From NCBI GenBank assembly GCA_964638895.1, contig CAZWYY010000056.1:1-23183 (forward strand): DNA of 23,183 nucleotides, read 5' to 3'. Below the pieces are notes generated by a model. That model worked only from the letters and a program-made list of their open reading frames with translations, was not told the origin of the DNA and ran no database searches. Both the position numbers and the translations under genes were made by a program. The stretch's first letter is position 1. The number at the start of each line of letters is the position of its first letter. This DNA comes from JAFGGG01 sp964638895. GTDB taxonomy: Bacteria; Spirochaetota; Spirochaetia; SZUA-6; RPPD01. This document shows positions 1-7,458 of this stretch, piece after piece.

Positions 1-119
1 TATATTTATTTTAATTTTCTGTTGTTTGCCTATAAACTCCTTAAACTGGGATAAGCGATTACATCTTGCGGTAAGTACCTCAAGCAGGCCGGAGAGGCGT
101 GTTTGTGGCGGAAACAAGC

Positions 120-148
120 TTGAATTAATCAGGCGTATATAATAAAGT
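120..148 (+). promoter_or_regulatory. Candidate sigma-70 promoter, nearly leaderless
   Basis: TTGAAT at 120-125 and TAAAGT at 143-148 are separated by exactly 17 nt. A perfect TATAAT also lies at 138-143 but has no good -35 at normal distance. Either -10 would start transcription at about 150-155, leaving a leader of roughly 5-10 nt before the ATG at 160. No Shine-Dalgarno sequence is visible. I see no gene in the rest of 1-119; it may be the intergenic tail of an upstream unit. Confidence 0.4.
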
Positions 149-159
149 ATACACTTGCC

Positions 160-1287
160 ATGATAGAAATATTATTCATCGATGATGATGCCTATGCACA
201 CAAAACCCTGAAGATGGTGCTTCCGTCCGATTACAGGGTGATGTCCGCACTCAACGGGGCCCAGGGCATTAAAAAGGCCGGGGAGGAGGAACCGGATGTC
301 ATCCTGCTTGACGTTGACCTGCCGGATATGAACGGGATCAAGGTGCTTGAACGGATCGTTTCGGAGGGCATGCGGCCGCCCGTGATCATGCTTACCGCCC
401 TGGCCGATATCAGCCTGGTGGTAAAGGCCGTACAGTTCGGCGCGTATGATTATATCCTCAAGCCCTACGATATCAAGGAGCTGGAGGGCACGATCCGGCA
501 GGCGGTAGCCAATAAAAAGTACATGAAACCACGTGACCGGAGTGACGCCCACAAGGCGCTCCAGCCCATTATAGGCGAGTCAAAGGGTATTAAAACCGTA
601 AAAAACCTCATCCTTAAATTTTCCCTTTCGCAGGCCCCGGTGCTTATCAGCGGCAAAAGCGGCTCCGGCAAGGAGCTTGTGGCCAGGGCCGTTCACAACT
701 GCTCTTCGCGCAGCGACTCCCCCTTTATCGCCCTTAACTGCGGAGCCATCCCGCACAACCTGTTTGAGACCGAGCTGTTCGGCTCGGAAAAAGGGGCATT
801 TACGGACGCGCGCTCCCGGCCGGGTAGTTTTGAGATGGCCAATAACGGAAGCATCTTCCTTGATGAGATCGCCGAGATGCCGCCCGAGGCCCAGGTGAAA
901 CTGCTGCGTATCCTGGAAGAAAAACAACTTATACGCGTGGGCGGAAATACCGCCATCCCCATAAACGTTCGGGTCATTACCGCCACCAACAGGGATATCA
1001 AATCCATGATTGCGGACAACAATTTTCGTGAGGATCTTTATTACCGGATCAGCGTACTGCCCATTAATGTCCCGGATTTGAAGGAACGCAGGGACGACAT
1101 ACCCCTTTTATGCCTGCATTTTATCAGGCGGAAAACCGGGCAAAAAAAACAGCTTTCGGAAGAAGCCTGCAAAAAACTGGTGGAGTATTCCTGGCCGGGC
1201 AACATACGTGAACTGCAAAACGTGATCGAGAGAGCGCTGATCTACGCGGAAACGGATATCATCAGGCCCCAGGATATCGTATTTTAA
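160..1287 (+). CDS. NtrC-family response regulator lacking the DNA-binding domain
   Basis: A two-component response regulator of the sigma-54 activator type, expected to be phosphorylated by an unseen sensor kinase. Residues 1-120 are a receiver domain: acidic pocket Asp8-Asp10, phospho-acceptor Asp51 in LLDVDLPDMNG, Thr79 and Lys101. Residues about 137-365 are an AAA+ domain with Walker A GKSGSGKE (165-172), Walker B SIFLDE (231-236), the arginine-finger region FREDLYYR and the WPGNIRELQN motif. The sigma-54 contact loop reads GAFTDA (212-217) instead of the canonical GAFTGA. The protein ends about 10 residues after the AAA+ domain, so the usual Fis-type helix-turn-helix is missing. The following 62 nt encode no HTH in any frame, so this is not an obvious frameshift. 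Family members without HTH (FlgR of Helicobacter, CtcC of Chlamydia) act from solution on sigma-54 holoenzyme. The target genes are unknown, and no clear -24/-12 promoter was seen here. Confidence 0.93.
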   Translation: MIEILFIDDDAYAHKTLKMVLPSDYRVMSALNGAQGIKKAGEEEPDVILLDVDLPDMNGIKVLERIVSEGMRPPVIMLTALADISLVVKAVQFGAYDYILKPYDIKELEGTIRQAVANKKYMKPRDRSDAHKALQPIIGESKGIKTVKNLILKFSLSQAPVLISGKSGSGKELVARAVHNCSSRSDSPFIALNCGAIPHNLFETELFGSEKGAFTDARSRPGSFEMANNGSIFLDEIAEMPPEAQVKLLRILEEKQLIRVGGNTAIPINVRVITATNRDIKSMIADNNFREDLYYRISVLPINVPDLKERRDDIPLLCLHFIRRKTGQKKQLSEEACKKLVEYSWPGNIRELQNVIERALIYAETDIIRPQDIVF

Positions 1288-1311
1288 TCTATATTTCCTT
1301 ATACAATCTAC

Positions 1312-1340
1312 TTGATAAATCAGCGGCCATACGCTAAAAT
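1312..1340 (+). promoter_or_regulatory. Strong candidate sigma-70 promoter, leaderless
   Basis: TTGATA (1312-1317), a 17-nt spacer and TAAAAT (1335-1340) form a near-consensus promoter. The predicted start site, about 1347, lies only about 3 nt before the ATG at 1350, and no Shine-Dalgarno sequence fits between them. The transcript should therefore be leaderless. The promoter also gives this gene its own start independent of the regulator gene upstream. Confidence 0.55.
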
Positions 1341-1349
1341 GAGCGTCCT

Positions 1350-2651
1350 ATGCAACAGAAAAAACCTATGAACATGATGGTCTTTGTACTCCTCCTGGTG
1401 GGGGTGTTCGTCACCTATATCGTCGTGACCGGCCTCGTAAAGGGATGCGAAGCGGGCAAGCCCGTACTGCCCTCCATGACCGATGAGCAACTTAAGCCAT
1501 ACCTTGATGATCTGAACAAAAACGGTTCGGATCCGGTTGATTATATAAACGGCCTGTTCGCCGAGCATGATGTGGTGTTCCTGGGAAACATGTGGTTCTT
1601 TGAGGCCCTGCAGCCCAAGCGACAGGTTGAACTGGTGATCCGCCTGGTGCCCCTGTTATACAAGCAGGGGGTTACGGCCGTAGGCATTATAAATGTTTTG
1701 GCCCGGGACCAGGAAACGATCGATAAGATTGTAACGGCCCGGGATTTTGACGAGAAGGCCGTTCCCAAACTGCTTTTTGACCGCGCTGTAATCGGAGGGG
1801 CACAGGAGTATGTGGACCTGTTCCGCGCGGTCTGGAACGTGAATAAGAAGCGTCCCGCCCGCACCCGGCCCATGCGTATTCTAGGCCTCAGTCCCGAGAT
1901 GCACTTTGAGTACATGCGTGAAATCAAGGAGAAACAAGACACTGAGGATCCCGGTATTTACAAAAAAATATTCGGCGACCGGCTCGTCGATGATTTCATG
2001 CTGGAGATAATCGATAAGCAGGTTGTCCGGAGCAAGGCCAAGGCGCTGTTTTTTCTGCCCCAGGAAAACTGTATTATTCGATATATCAGCCGGGCCATGG
2101 TCAAGCGCTATCAGGAGCTTGGCTTTGACTATAAGGGATCAACGGCTTACCGGCTCCACCAGGAGATAGGTGACCGTTGTGTTTCGGTCTTCCTACATAC
2201 GCCGTGGTGGGTACTCAGGGGTGGGAATCCCTTTCCTGACTACCCGGCCGAGGGGCTGTTCGATGTGGTGTTGAAACAGCTTCCCTCCGGTAACGCAGAG
2301 CGGGCCGTATCCCTGACCACCGGCACCTTTGGCGACATACTCCTGAAAAAATCTTATTGGTTGAACATACTGACCACGGATTTTTATCTTGATCCGGTCG
2401 AAAACCTGCGGTTGAAGGACCTCTGTGACGGCTATATTATCCTGGGGCCACTGGCTGATTATACGGACATAACGCCGATAAAAGGGTTCATCACCGAAAC
2501 CAACTTCAAGGAGGCGGTGGACCGGGCGCCATGGCTGCCGCCTGAAACCGGCGACAAAGGGGAGCAGTTTACCCCGGAGAAAATGAACCAGTTGTTGCAA
2601 GAACTCTATCCTAATGTCTTTACCCAGATGATGGACGTCTTCAAGGAGTAG
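1350..2651 (+). CDS. Membrane-anchored protein, possible degenerate Tiki/ChaN-like domain
   Basis: A 433-residue protein with one N-terminal hydrophobic segment (about residues 8-28, MMVFVLLLVGVFVTYIVVTG), so it is probably anchored in the inner membrane with its bulk outside. I do not recognise it firmly. The order of elements in residues 70-290 recalls the Tiki/ChaN/erythromycin-esterase-like fold: VVFLGN near 75, LVPLLYKQGVTAVGI, QEYVDLFRAVW, RILGLSPEM, ALFFLPQENCIIRY and SVFLHTPWW. Where active members have a GE-x-H motif and a later pair of histidines, this protein has LGNMWFF and LPQENC, so it may have lost the active site. It has its own leaderless promoter. Its stop codon overlaps the convergent phosphoesterase gene by 11 nt. 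The coding call is secure; the family assignment is tentative. Confidence 0.8.
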   Translation: MQQKKPMNMMVFVLLLVGVFVTYIVVTGLVKGCEAGKPVLPSMTDEQLKPYLDDLNKNGSDPVDYINGLFAEHDVVFLGNMWFFEALQPKRQVELVIRLVPLLYKQGVTAVGIINVLARDQETIDKIVTARDFDEKAVPKLLFDRAVIGGAQEYVDLFRAVWNVNKKRPARTRPMRILGLSPEMHFEYMREIKEKQDTEDPGIYKKIFGDRLVDDFMLEIIDKQVVRSKAKALFFLPQENCIIRYISRAMVKRYQELGFDYKGSTAYRLHQEIGDRCVSVFLHTPWWVLRGGNPFPDYPAEGLFDVVLKQLPSGNAERAVSLTTGTFGDILLKKSYWLNILTTDFYLDPVENLRLKDLCDGYIILGPLADYTDITPIKGFITETNFKEAVDRAPWLPPETGDKGEQFTPEKMNQLLQELYPNVFTQMMDVFKE

Positions 2652-4038
2652 ACGGCGCGGACCAGTCGCCGTTTTCCGGATCGATGACCACGTTGTTATC
2701 GGGCGGCGCCAGATCGCGCCAGACCGACTCGAACTGTTTCCGGCGAAATCCGATCATACTTTTATGCCAGAACCCTATGCCCTTAAGATCAAGAATGACG
2801 TCGGGCGGGTGTTCGTCGCCCATGCTGTGGGCCAGCAGGCCCGCGCTGAGCTGGGGTATCAGCAGCTCCTGTTCTTCCCCGGTGAATTCATACCTGGTAA
2901 GCAACGAGGCAAGATAACCCCGCATTGATTCCAGAAAGAACCTCCTGGCGTACTCGCGAAAGTCCCTGGGATGCGAACGTGTGGCCGTGATATAATCCGT
3001 GGTAATCCGCGCCCGCCTCCGGTCAGTAATGCGCACCTCCCGCAATGCGCAGGGATAGGTGATAAGCGAGCCGGTCTCTATATCATATAAAAACCGCTTC
3101 CCAGGATACCGCTTCAGGGTTATGTCCTGGGCGTGGAAATGGCCGCTGAATACAAAGTGCAGCCGGTAATGCGCGTACATGGCCGCAATTTCCGTGTAAT
3201 TCTCCAGTACATATGCGGGGAACGCCTGCTTCTGCAGCTTGAAATGTTCAAGTACCGCGTAATGCTGCATGACAATCACCGCCTTTCCCTGTTCGGCCGC
3301 CCTGGTAAGCATATCCTCTATCCAGAAAAGCGTGGCCAGGGGAAAGCGGTCGTAGACGTACCCCTTGGCCGTATCAATGTGATCCTCGTCCGCATAGACC
3401 GTGGCATCCAGGGCCAGCAGCCAGAGCCCGCCTGCGGGCTCGGCGACATAACTCAATGAGTTTTCATCCCGGTACAGGGCGTCCCCGTAGCCGAACTCCC
3501 GGTACAAAGCGACAAACTGTTCGGGGGTGGTCACAAAATCCTCCGGTTTCACCTGCGCCGCGGTCTTGCCCGCGGCTTTACGGATGTCGTGGTTTCCCGG
3601 GATTACGAACACCTTTATTCCGCTTTGCTCAAGCCGTCGCAGCAGTTCGATACAGAACGTATGCTCCGTAATACGGGCGTCCTCCGTCAGGTCCCCGGGA
3701 ACAAGCACAAAGGCCGGTTTTCGGTTTCCGATCAGCTCCACCGCCGCCCGGCCGATTTCAGCAGAATCGGCCAGCATCTTTCCCAGGGCGCCCCTGTGTG
3801 CAGGGTCCGGCAATGGTACGCCCTTTTGCGGGATATAAAAATGCGGATCGGAGAACACCATAAAATTCGTTTGCGGAAAGGGTGCGGCCTGATCGGGCAG
3901 GGCCGGTGCTTCCTTTGGCGAAAGATAGCGGAAGGGAATGGAAGCGCACGACCAGGCCGCGGACGAAACCAGACACACGAGCAGGCAAAGCAAAAGAAAA
4001 TGGCGGCAACCGTGTTTGGTCCGCTGGTGCTGTTTCAT
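2641..4038 (-). CDS. Exported calcineurin-like metallophosphoesterase
   Basis: A 465-residue predicted phosphoesterase with a complete two-metal site: Asp64 and His66 (FSDPHF), Asp116 (GDLTED), Asn149-His150 (GNHD), His259 (MQHY) and His300/His302 (SGHFH). Substrates of this superfamily range from phosphodiesters to phosphoproteins, so none can be named. The N-terminus has basic residues, a hydrophobic stretch (LLLCLLVCLVSSAA) and then a cysteine at 31 preceded by AAWS. It is therefore a secreted protein or, under a relaxed lipobox, a lipoprotein acting outside the inner membrane. I chose ATG 4038 because GTGAGGA lies a suitable distance upstream. A GTG at 4053 would add five residues and overlap that ribosome binding site. 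It lies 55 nt downstream of the aspartoacylase-like gene and is probably co-transcribed. Residues 330-465 are a family-specific C-terminal region of unknown role. Confidence 0.9.
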   Translation of the reverse strand: MKQHQRTKHGCRHFLLLCLLVCLVSSAAWSCASIPFRYLSPKEAPALPDQAAPFPQTNFMVFSDPHFYIPQKGVPLPDPAHRGALGKMLADSAEIGRAAVELIGNRKPAFVLVPGDLTEDARITEHTFCIELLRRLEQSGIKVFVIPGNHDIRKAAGKTAAQVKPEDFVTTPEQFVALYREFGYGDALYRDENSLSYVAEPAGGLWLLALDATVYADEDHIDTAKGYVYDRFPLATLFWIEDMLTRAAEQGKAVIVMQHYAVLEHFKLQKQAFPAYVLENYTEIAAMYAHYRLHFVFSGHFHAQDITLKRYPGKRFLYDIETGSLITYPCALREVRITDRRRARITTDYITATRSHPRDFREYARRFFLESMRGYLASLLTRYEFTGEEQELLIPQLSAGLLAHSMGDEHPPDVILDLKGIGFWHKSMIGFRRKQFESVWRDLAPPDNNVVIDPENGDWSAPSTP

Positions 4039-4093
4039 GCTTGTTTTCCTCACTTTCCCGTCTTCGCGCCGTCGGCCGCACCCGGACAGATCA

Positions 4094-5074
4094 TTAAAAA
4101 CAGCCGAAGGCCATCACCGGTGAACCGGGAAAAGTAACGGCGTAATCCGAATGCCCCAGAACCACCCCGTCCTCGGCTGCGGTGATGACCTCGGTGATTT
4201 TTCCGAAGGCGTTCTGAATACGCGCGATCTTCTGGCCTTTAAACACAATCTGCCCGGGTTTTTTTAAAAAATGAATAATCCCGCTGGTTGCGCTTAAGGG
4301 ATGTAAAGAATAACGCAGAATTTTATTTCTGGCAAGGTCGGGGGCCTGGTACCGGAAATACTCCCCTTGTTCCGGGACCATCCGTAGATACATCAGAATG
4401 TTCCAGATCGCGTTCACTCCGTTCTCTATGTTTTTTTCGTTGATGGTCAGGGACTCCCCCAGCTCCAGGGTAAGCGCGGGAACCTTTTCCTGCAGCAGGG
4501 TGTAGGACAGCGATTTGCGGATCTCCTCGGCATCCTCCACCAACAGCAGACCCGTGGCGGCCGCAAAGCCTTTCAGGGTTTCCAGAAGGCCGTCCGTACC
4601 CACGGCGGAAAACGGGTCCAGAAGCGCATAGGGAATGGATTTGTTCCAGTCATTGTGCAGGTCCAGCACCAAGGCCGGGTTGGTTTGCATAATAGTGCTG
4701 AAAATGATCTCCGCGATACGCTCGGCCAGTGTGCCTCTGCCGTTGCCCGGAAATGACCTGTTCAGGTCCTCTTTGCTCAGGACGATAGTCCTGGAAACTG
4801 TCTCGAAGCCCATGGGATTCATCAGCGGAAAGGCGTGCACCATGCCCCTGAGAAGCTTTTTACGCAGGCGCCTGAATATCTCATGGATGACCACGGTTCC
4901 CCCGATCTCGTCCCCGTGCATACAACCCGTCAGCCAGAGTACGGGGCCCGGGTTTGTGCTTTCCATTACCATGTAGGGCAGGCGCCGCTTGGAAAGATCG
5001 GTGCCGCTTAAGATTTTTATAAAAGAATATCGTAGATGTGATTTGTTTTCCGTCCCCATGGTTTCCCGCCGCAT
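4094..5074 (-). CDS. Succinylglutamate desuccinylase/aspartoacylase-family zinc hydrolase
   Basis: A 326-residue M14-related zinc amidohydrolase. The zinc ligands are visible as His53 and Glu56 (CMHGDEIGG) and His140 (VLDLHND). The substrate-binding signature NPMGFE (86-91) followed by DLNRSFPG (103-110) and the catalytic-type Glu in TLELGE (202-207) are all present, so it should be active. Family members remove acyl groups from N-acyl amino acids or trim small amide-linked substrates; the substrate here cannot be deduced. The C-terminal 80 residues (about 245-326) form the beta-rich tail seen in AspA/AstE relatives. The start is uncertain. GGGGAGG ends only one base before the first ATG (5074), and a second in-frame ATG lies five codons in (5059), where spacing is also imperfect. 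First gene of a two-gene unit with the phosphoesterase. Confidence 0.88.
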   Translation of the reverse strand: MRRETMGTENKSHLRYSFIKILSGTDLSKRRLPYMVMESTNPGPVLWLTGCMHGDEIGGTVVIHEIFRRLRKKLLRGMVHAFPLMNPMGFETVSRTIVLSKEDLNRSFPGNGRGTLAERIAEIIFSTIMQTNPALVLDLHNDWNKSIPYALLDPFSAVGTDGLLETLKGFAAATGLLLVEDAEEIRKSLSYTLLQEKVPALTLELGESLTINEKNIENGVNAIWNILMYLRMVPEQGEYFRYQAPDLARNKILRYSLHPLSATSGIIHFLKKPGQIVFKGQKIARIQNAFGKITEVITAAEDGVVLGHSDYAVTFPGSPVMAFGCF

Positions 5075-5098
5075 GCCTCCCCGGTCATGCCTGTCTTA

Positions 5099-5127
5099 AA
5101 TATACCAAAGCCCATGCAGCGTGAATA
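5099..5127 (-). promoter_or_regulatory. Candidate extended -10 promoter for the aspartoacylase-like gene
   Basis: On the minus strand, TATATT (5099-5104) is preceded by TGG (5105-5107), an extended -10 arrangement. A weak -35, TATTCA (5122-5127), lies 17 nt further upstream. The start site would be near 5092, giving a leader of about 18 nt. Confidence 0.35.
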
Positions 5128-5176
5128 GGCTGCCGTAGAAAATTCCGCCATCCCGGACAATAGAGGGATTTTCTCA

Positions 5177-5206
5177 TTGAACAGAAAACGGCTATTATAT
5201 TATAAT
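5177..5206 (+). promoter_or_regulatory. Candidate sigma-70 promoter for the M20-like/gpgS unit
   Basis: TTGAAC (5177-5182), an 18-nt spacer and a perfect TATAAT (5201-5206). The predicted start is near 5213, about 16 nt before the ATG at 5229. A second perfect TATAAT at 5214-5219 would give a leader of only about 3 nt but lacks a good -35. No Shine-Dalgarno sequence is seen before 5229. Confidence 0.5.
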
Positions 5207-5210
5207 AGCC
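5190..5210. repeat. Perfect 21-bp palindrome over the -10 box (operator-like)
   Basis: Left arm GGCTATTATA (5190-5199), one central T (5200), and right arm TATAATAGCC (5201-5210), which is its exact reverse complement. The right arm contains the -10 hexamer of the forward promoter, the position expected for a dimeric repressor site. The arms are AT-rich and no T-tract follows, so it is unlikely to be a terminator. Confidence 0.75.
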
Positions 5211-5228
5211 TCATATAATATCGGTACT

Positions 5229-6398
5229 ATGTTTGATACGTTGGATGAAATATTAGACGCACTGCCTCGTTTCCATAATCAGCTTTTGGAACTGAATGAA
5301 ATTCTTCTGGCCAATCTTATTATGATAGGCGAAATCCCGGCGCCCACCTTTGAGGAGGAACAGCGTATAGAGTTCCTGAAGAACCGTTTTGCCGAAAGCG
5401 GCCTGCTCAGCACTTCCTCGGACGAATCCGGCAATGCCCTGGGTGTGCTTGAGGGTGAAAAGGGCGATAAAAACATCCTGGTGGTGGCCCATGCGGACAC
5501 CGTGTTCCCCTCTACGGTTGACCATACCATCTCGATCCGGATGGACCAAGTGACGGGTCCGGCCGTAGGCGACAATTCACTGGGCTGCGCGGTGCTGGCC
5601 GCACTGCCTACGATCCTTGAGGCCCTGAAGATCCCCGTCTATAAAAACATCATCTTCATGGGCTCGGCCAGAAGCCTGGGCCGCGGAAACATTGAGGGCC
5701 TGCGTTTTTTTCTGGATAATTTCAAGGACCCCATAGCGGCCGGACTCTGTATTGAAGGGGTGGAGCTGGGCAGGCTCAGCTATACGTCGTTGGGTATGCT
5801 GCGCGGAGAGATCACCTGCCAGGTGCCGGAAACATATGACTGGACGCGTTTCGGGGCCGTGGGAGCCATTGTTACCCTGAACGAGGTGATAAACAAGATC
5901 CTGGAAATACCCCTGCCCAGGAAACCGCGCACCACCGTGGTGCTGGGCTCTATTCACGGCGGGGCGTCCTTTAATACGATCGCCACCAACGCCTCACTGC
6001 GGTTCGAGGTAAGAAGCGAGGCCGAGGGCATGGTAAAAAACATCGCCCTGGAAATTGAGGATATCGTGGCTACGGTCGCCTCGCACACCGGGGCGGAGAT
6101 CACGCTGGAGCGCATAGCGGAGCGCAGACCCGGCGGCATCCCCTTTAACCACATCCTGGCCAGGCAGGCGCGGTCCGTGCTGACCGCCCTGAATATCAAG
6201 CCCCGGATCTCACCCAGTACCTCCGAGTTGTCCGCGTTTATCGATAAAAAAATACCGGCCCTCACCGTGGGCATCACCAACGGCGAACATTTGAACGAGG
6301 AAAACGAAACCATAAAAATCGAGCCCATCAGCATCGGAATCTCCCAGCTGTTGGGCCTGCTCCTGCTCATCGACAGGGGGTTGGCGGATGAACATTAA
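5229..6398 (+). CDS. M20-family peptidase homologue lacking the catalytic Glu pair
   Basis: A 389-residue protein with the M20 (PepT/ArgE/DapE-like) architecture. Metal-ligand motifs HADTVFP (His88), GPAVGDNSLG (Asp115), the IEG region (Glu176) and a C-terminal GEHLNEE (His354) are visible, and a dimerisation lid domain fits residues about 190-300. The segment that normally reads G-x-x-x-E-E-G-x-G and supplies the catalytic base and the bridging metal ligand here reads GSARSLGRGNIEG, with Ser149-Leu150 in place of Glu-Glu. The reading frame is otherwise intact and clean, so this looks like a functional pseudo-peptidase or binding protein rather than a decaying gene. It overlaps the GpgS gene by 11 nt and they are presumably co-translated. 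Cytoplasmic: no signal peptide is seen. Confidence 0.87.
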   Translation: MFDTLDEILDALPRFHNQLLELNEILLANLIMIGEIPAPTFEEEQRIEFLKNRFAESGLLSTSSDESGNALGVLEGEKGDKNILVVAHADTVFPSTVDHTISIRMDQVTGPAVGDNSLGCAVLAALPTILEALKIPVYKNIIFMGSARSLGRGNIEGLRFFLDNFKDPIAAGLCIEGVELGRLSYTSLGMLRGEITCQVPETYDWTRFGAVGAIVTLNEVINKILEIPLPRKPRTTVVLGSIHGGASFNTIATNASLRFEVRSEAEGMVKNIALEIEDIVATVASHTGAEITLERIAERRPGGIPFNHILARQARSVLTALNIKPRISPSTSELSAFIDKKIPALTVGITNGEHLNEENETIKIEPISIGISQLLGLLLLIDRGLADEH

Positions 6399-7356
6399 CG
6401 AATGGCTTAAAACCAATACCTTTCACCACTCAAACTTTGCGGACATCGGTACGCTGGTCAAGGAGAAACAGAGACAGAAACTCGTGGTCTCGCTCTGTAT
6501 CCCCACCCTGAACGAAGAGGCCACCATTGGCAAGGAGATCATCATTCTGAAATCCGAGCTCATGAACCGCCACCCGCTTTTGGATGAGATCGCGGTCATA
6601 GACTCCGGCTCCGAAGACAGGACCATGGAGGTCGCGGCCTCATTCGGCGCGGATGTCTACCTGTCCAAGGAGATTCTGCCGGAGCTGGGAGAAAAAAGGG
6701 GCAAGGGTGAGAATTTATGGAAGGCGATCTACCAGTTAAAGGGGGATATCATCGTGTACATCGACGCGGACATAAAAAACATCCATCCGCGGTTTGTGTA
6801 CGGACTGGTTGCCCCACTGATCCTGAATCCCCGGATCAAATACGCCAAGGCCTTTTACGACCGCCCACTGGCCTTTTCCCAGGGCATACGCCCTTCGGGA
6901 GGCGGCAGGGTGACGGAAATCCTGATCCGGCCGTTGTTTTCACTTTTTTTTCCGGAGCTTACGGCCATTATCCAGCCGCTCTCCGGCGAATACGCGGTGC
7001 GCAGGGAGGTGCTGGAGCGCATTCCCTTTCCCATCGGCTACGGCGTGGAAACATCGCATCTTATCGACGTGTTCACCCTCTATGGACTCCCTGCCTTTGC
7101 GCAGACTGATCTTGATAAACGGGTGCACAGAAATCAGGACACCCGTTCACTGGGGAAGATGGCCTTCCGTATCCTGCAGACCTTTATCTCGCGCCTGGCC
7201 AGGGTGGGCATAATTGAAAAAATGCCTGAAATGACGAATATCCTGCGGCAGTTTCAGGCCCGTGACGATGCGTTTGAGGAGCTGTTGTTTGAAATCGACG
7301 AGGAGGAACGCCCGCCCATGATCGAGATCCCCGCGTATAAGAAAAAAAGGGGATAG
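6388..7356 (+). CDS. gpgS: Glucosyl-3-phosphoglycerate synthase
   Basis: A 322-residue retaining glycosyltransferase that makes glucosyl-3-phosphoglycerate from an NDP-glucose and 3-phosphoglycerate. This is the first step towards glucosylglycerate, a compatible solute and a precursor of some glycans. Signatures in order: PTLNEEATIG (39-48), VIDSGSEDRT (70-79), KGENLWKA (106-113), the DxD nucleotide-sugar motif D126-A-D128, the family hallmark GGGRVTE (171-177), QPLSGEYAVRRE (196-207), GYGVE (217-221) and R-x-H (245-247). The length fits the family. The start ATG lies inside the last four codons of the M20-like gene, so translational coupling is expected. No phosphatase (GpgP) gene lies in the window, so the second step must be encoded elsewhere or the phosphorylated product is used directly. 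Confidence 0.92.
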   Translation: MNINEWLKTNTFHHSNFADIGTLVKEKQRQKLVVSLCIPTLNEEATIGKEIIILKSELMNRHPLLDEIAVIDSGSEDRTMEVAASFGADVYLSKEILPELGEKRGKGENLWKAIYQLKGDIIVYIDADIKNIHPRFVYGLVAPLILNPRIKYAKAFYDRPLAFSQGIRPSGGGRVTEILIRPLFSLFFPELTAIIQPLSGEYAVRREVLERIPFPIGYGVETSHLIDVFTLYGLPAFAQTDLDKRVHRNQDTRSLGKMAFRILQTFISRLARVGIIEKMPEMTNILRQFQARDDAFEELLFEIDEEERPPMIEIPAYKKKRG

Positions 7357-7458
7357 GCGGTTCCACGCACCGCCCCGGCAGCAGACGCGCGCGCCGTTCC
7401 CGGCCCCCATCACATGCGGCGGACGCGGGTGACATACGCTAGGCAGCGGTCTCCACGC

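Noticed and set aside
7356..7374. GGCGGT/ACCGCC hairpin (6 bp, 7-base loop) after gpgS as an intrinsic terminator
   Set aside because: No T-tract follows on either strand. The convergent gap 7357-7458 is GC-rich, so short stems are expected by chance.
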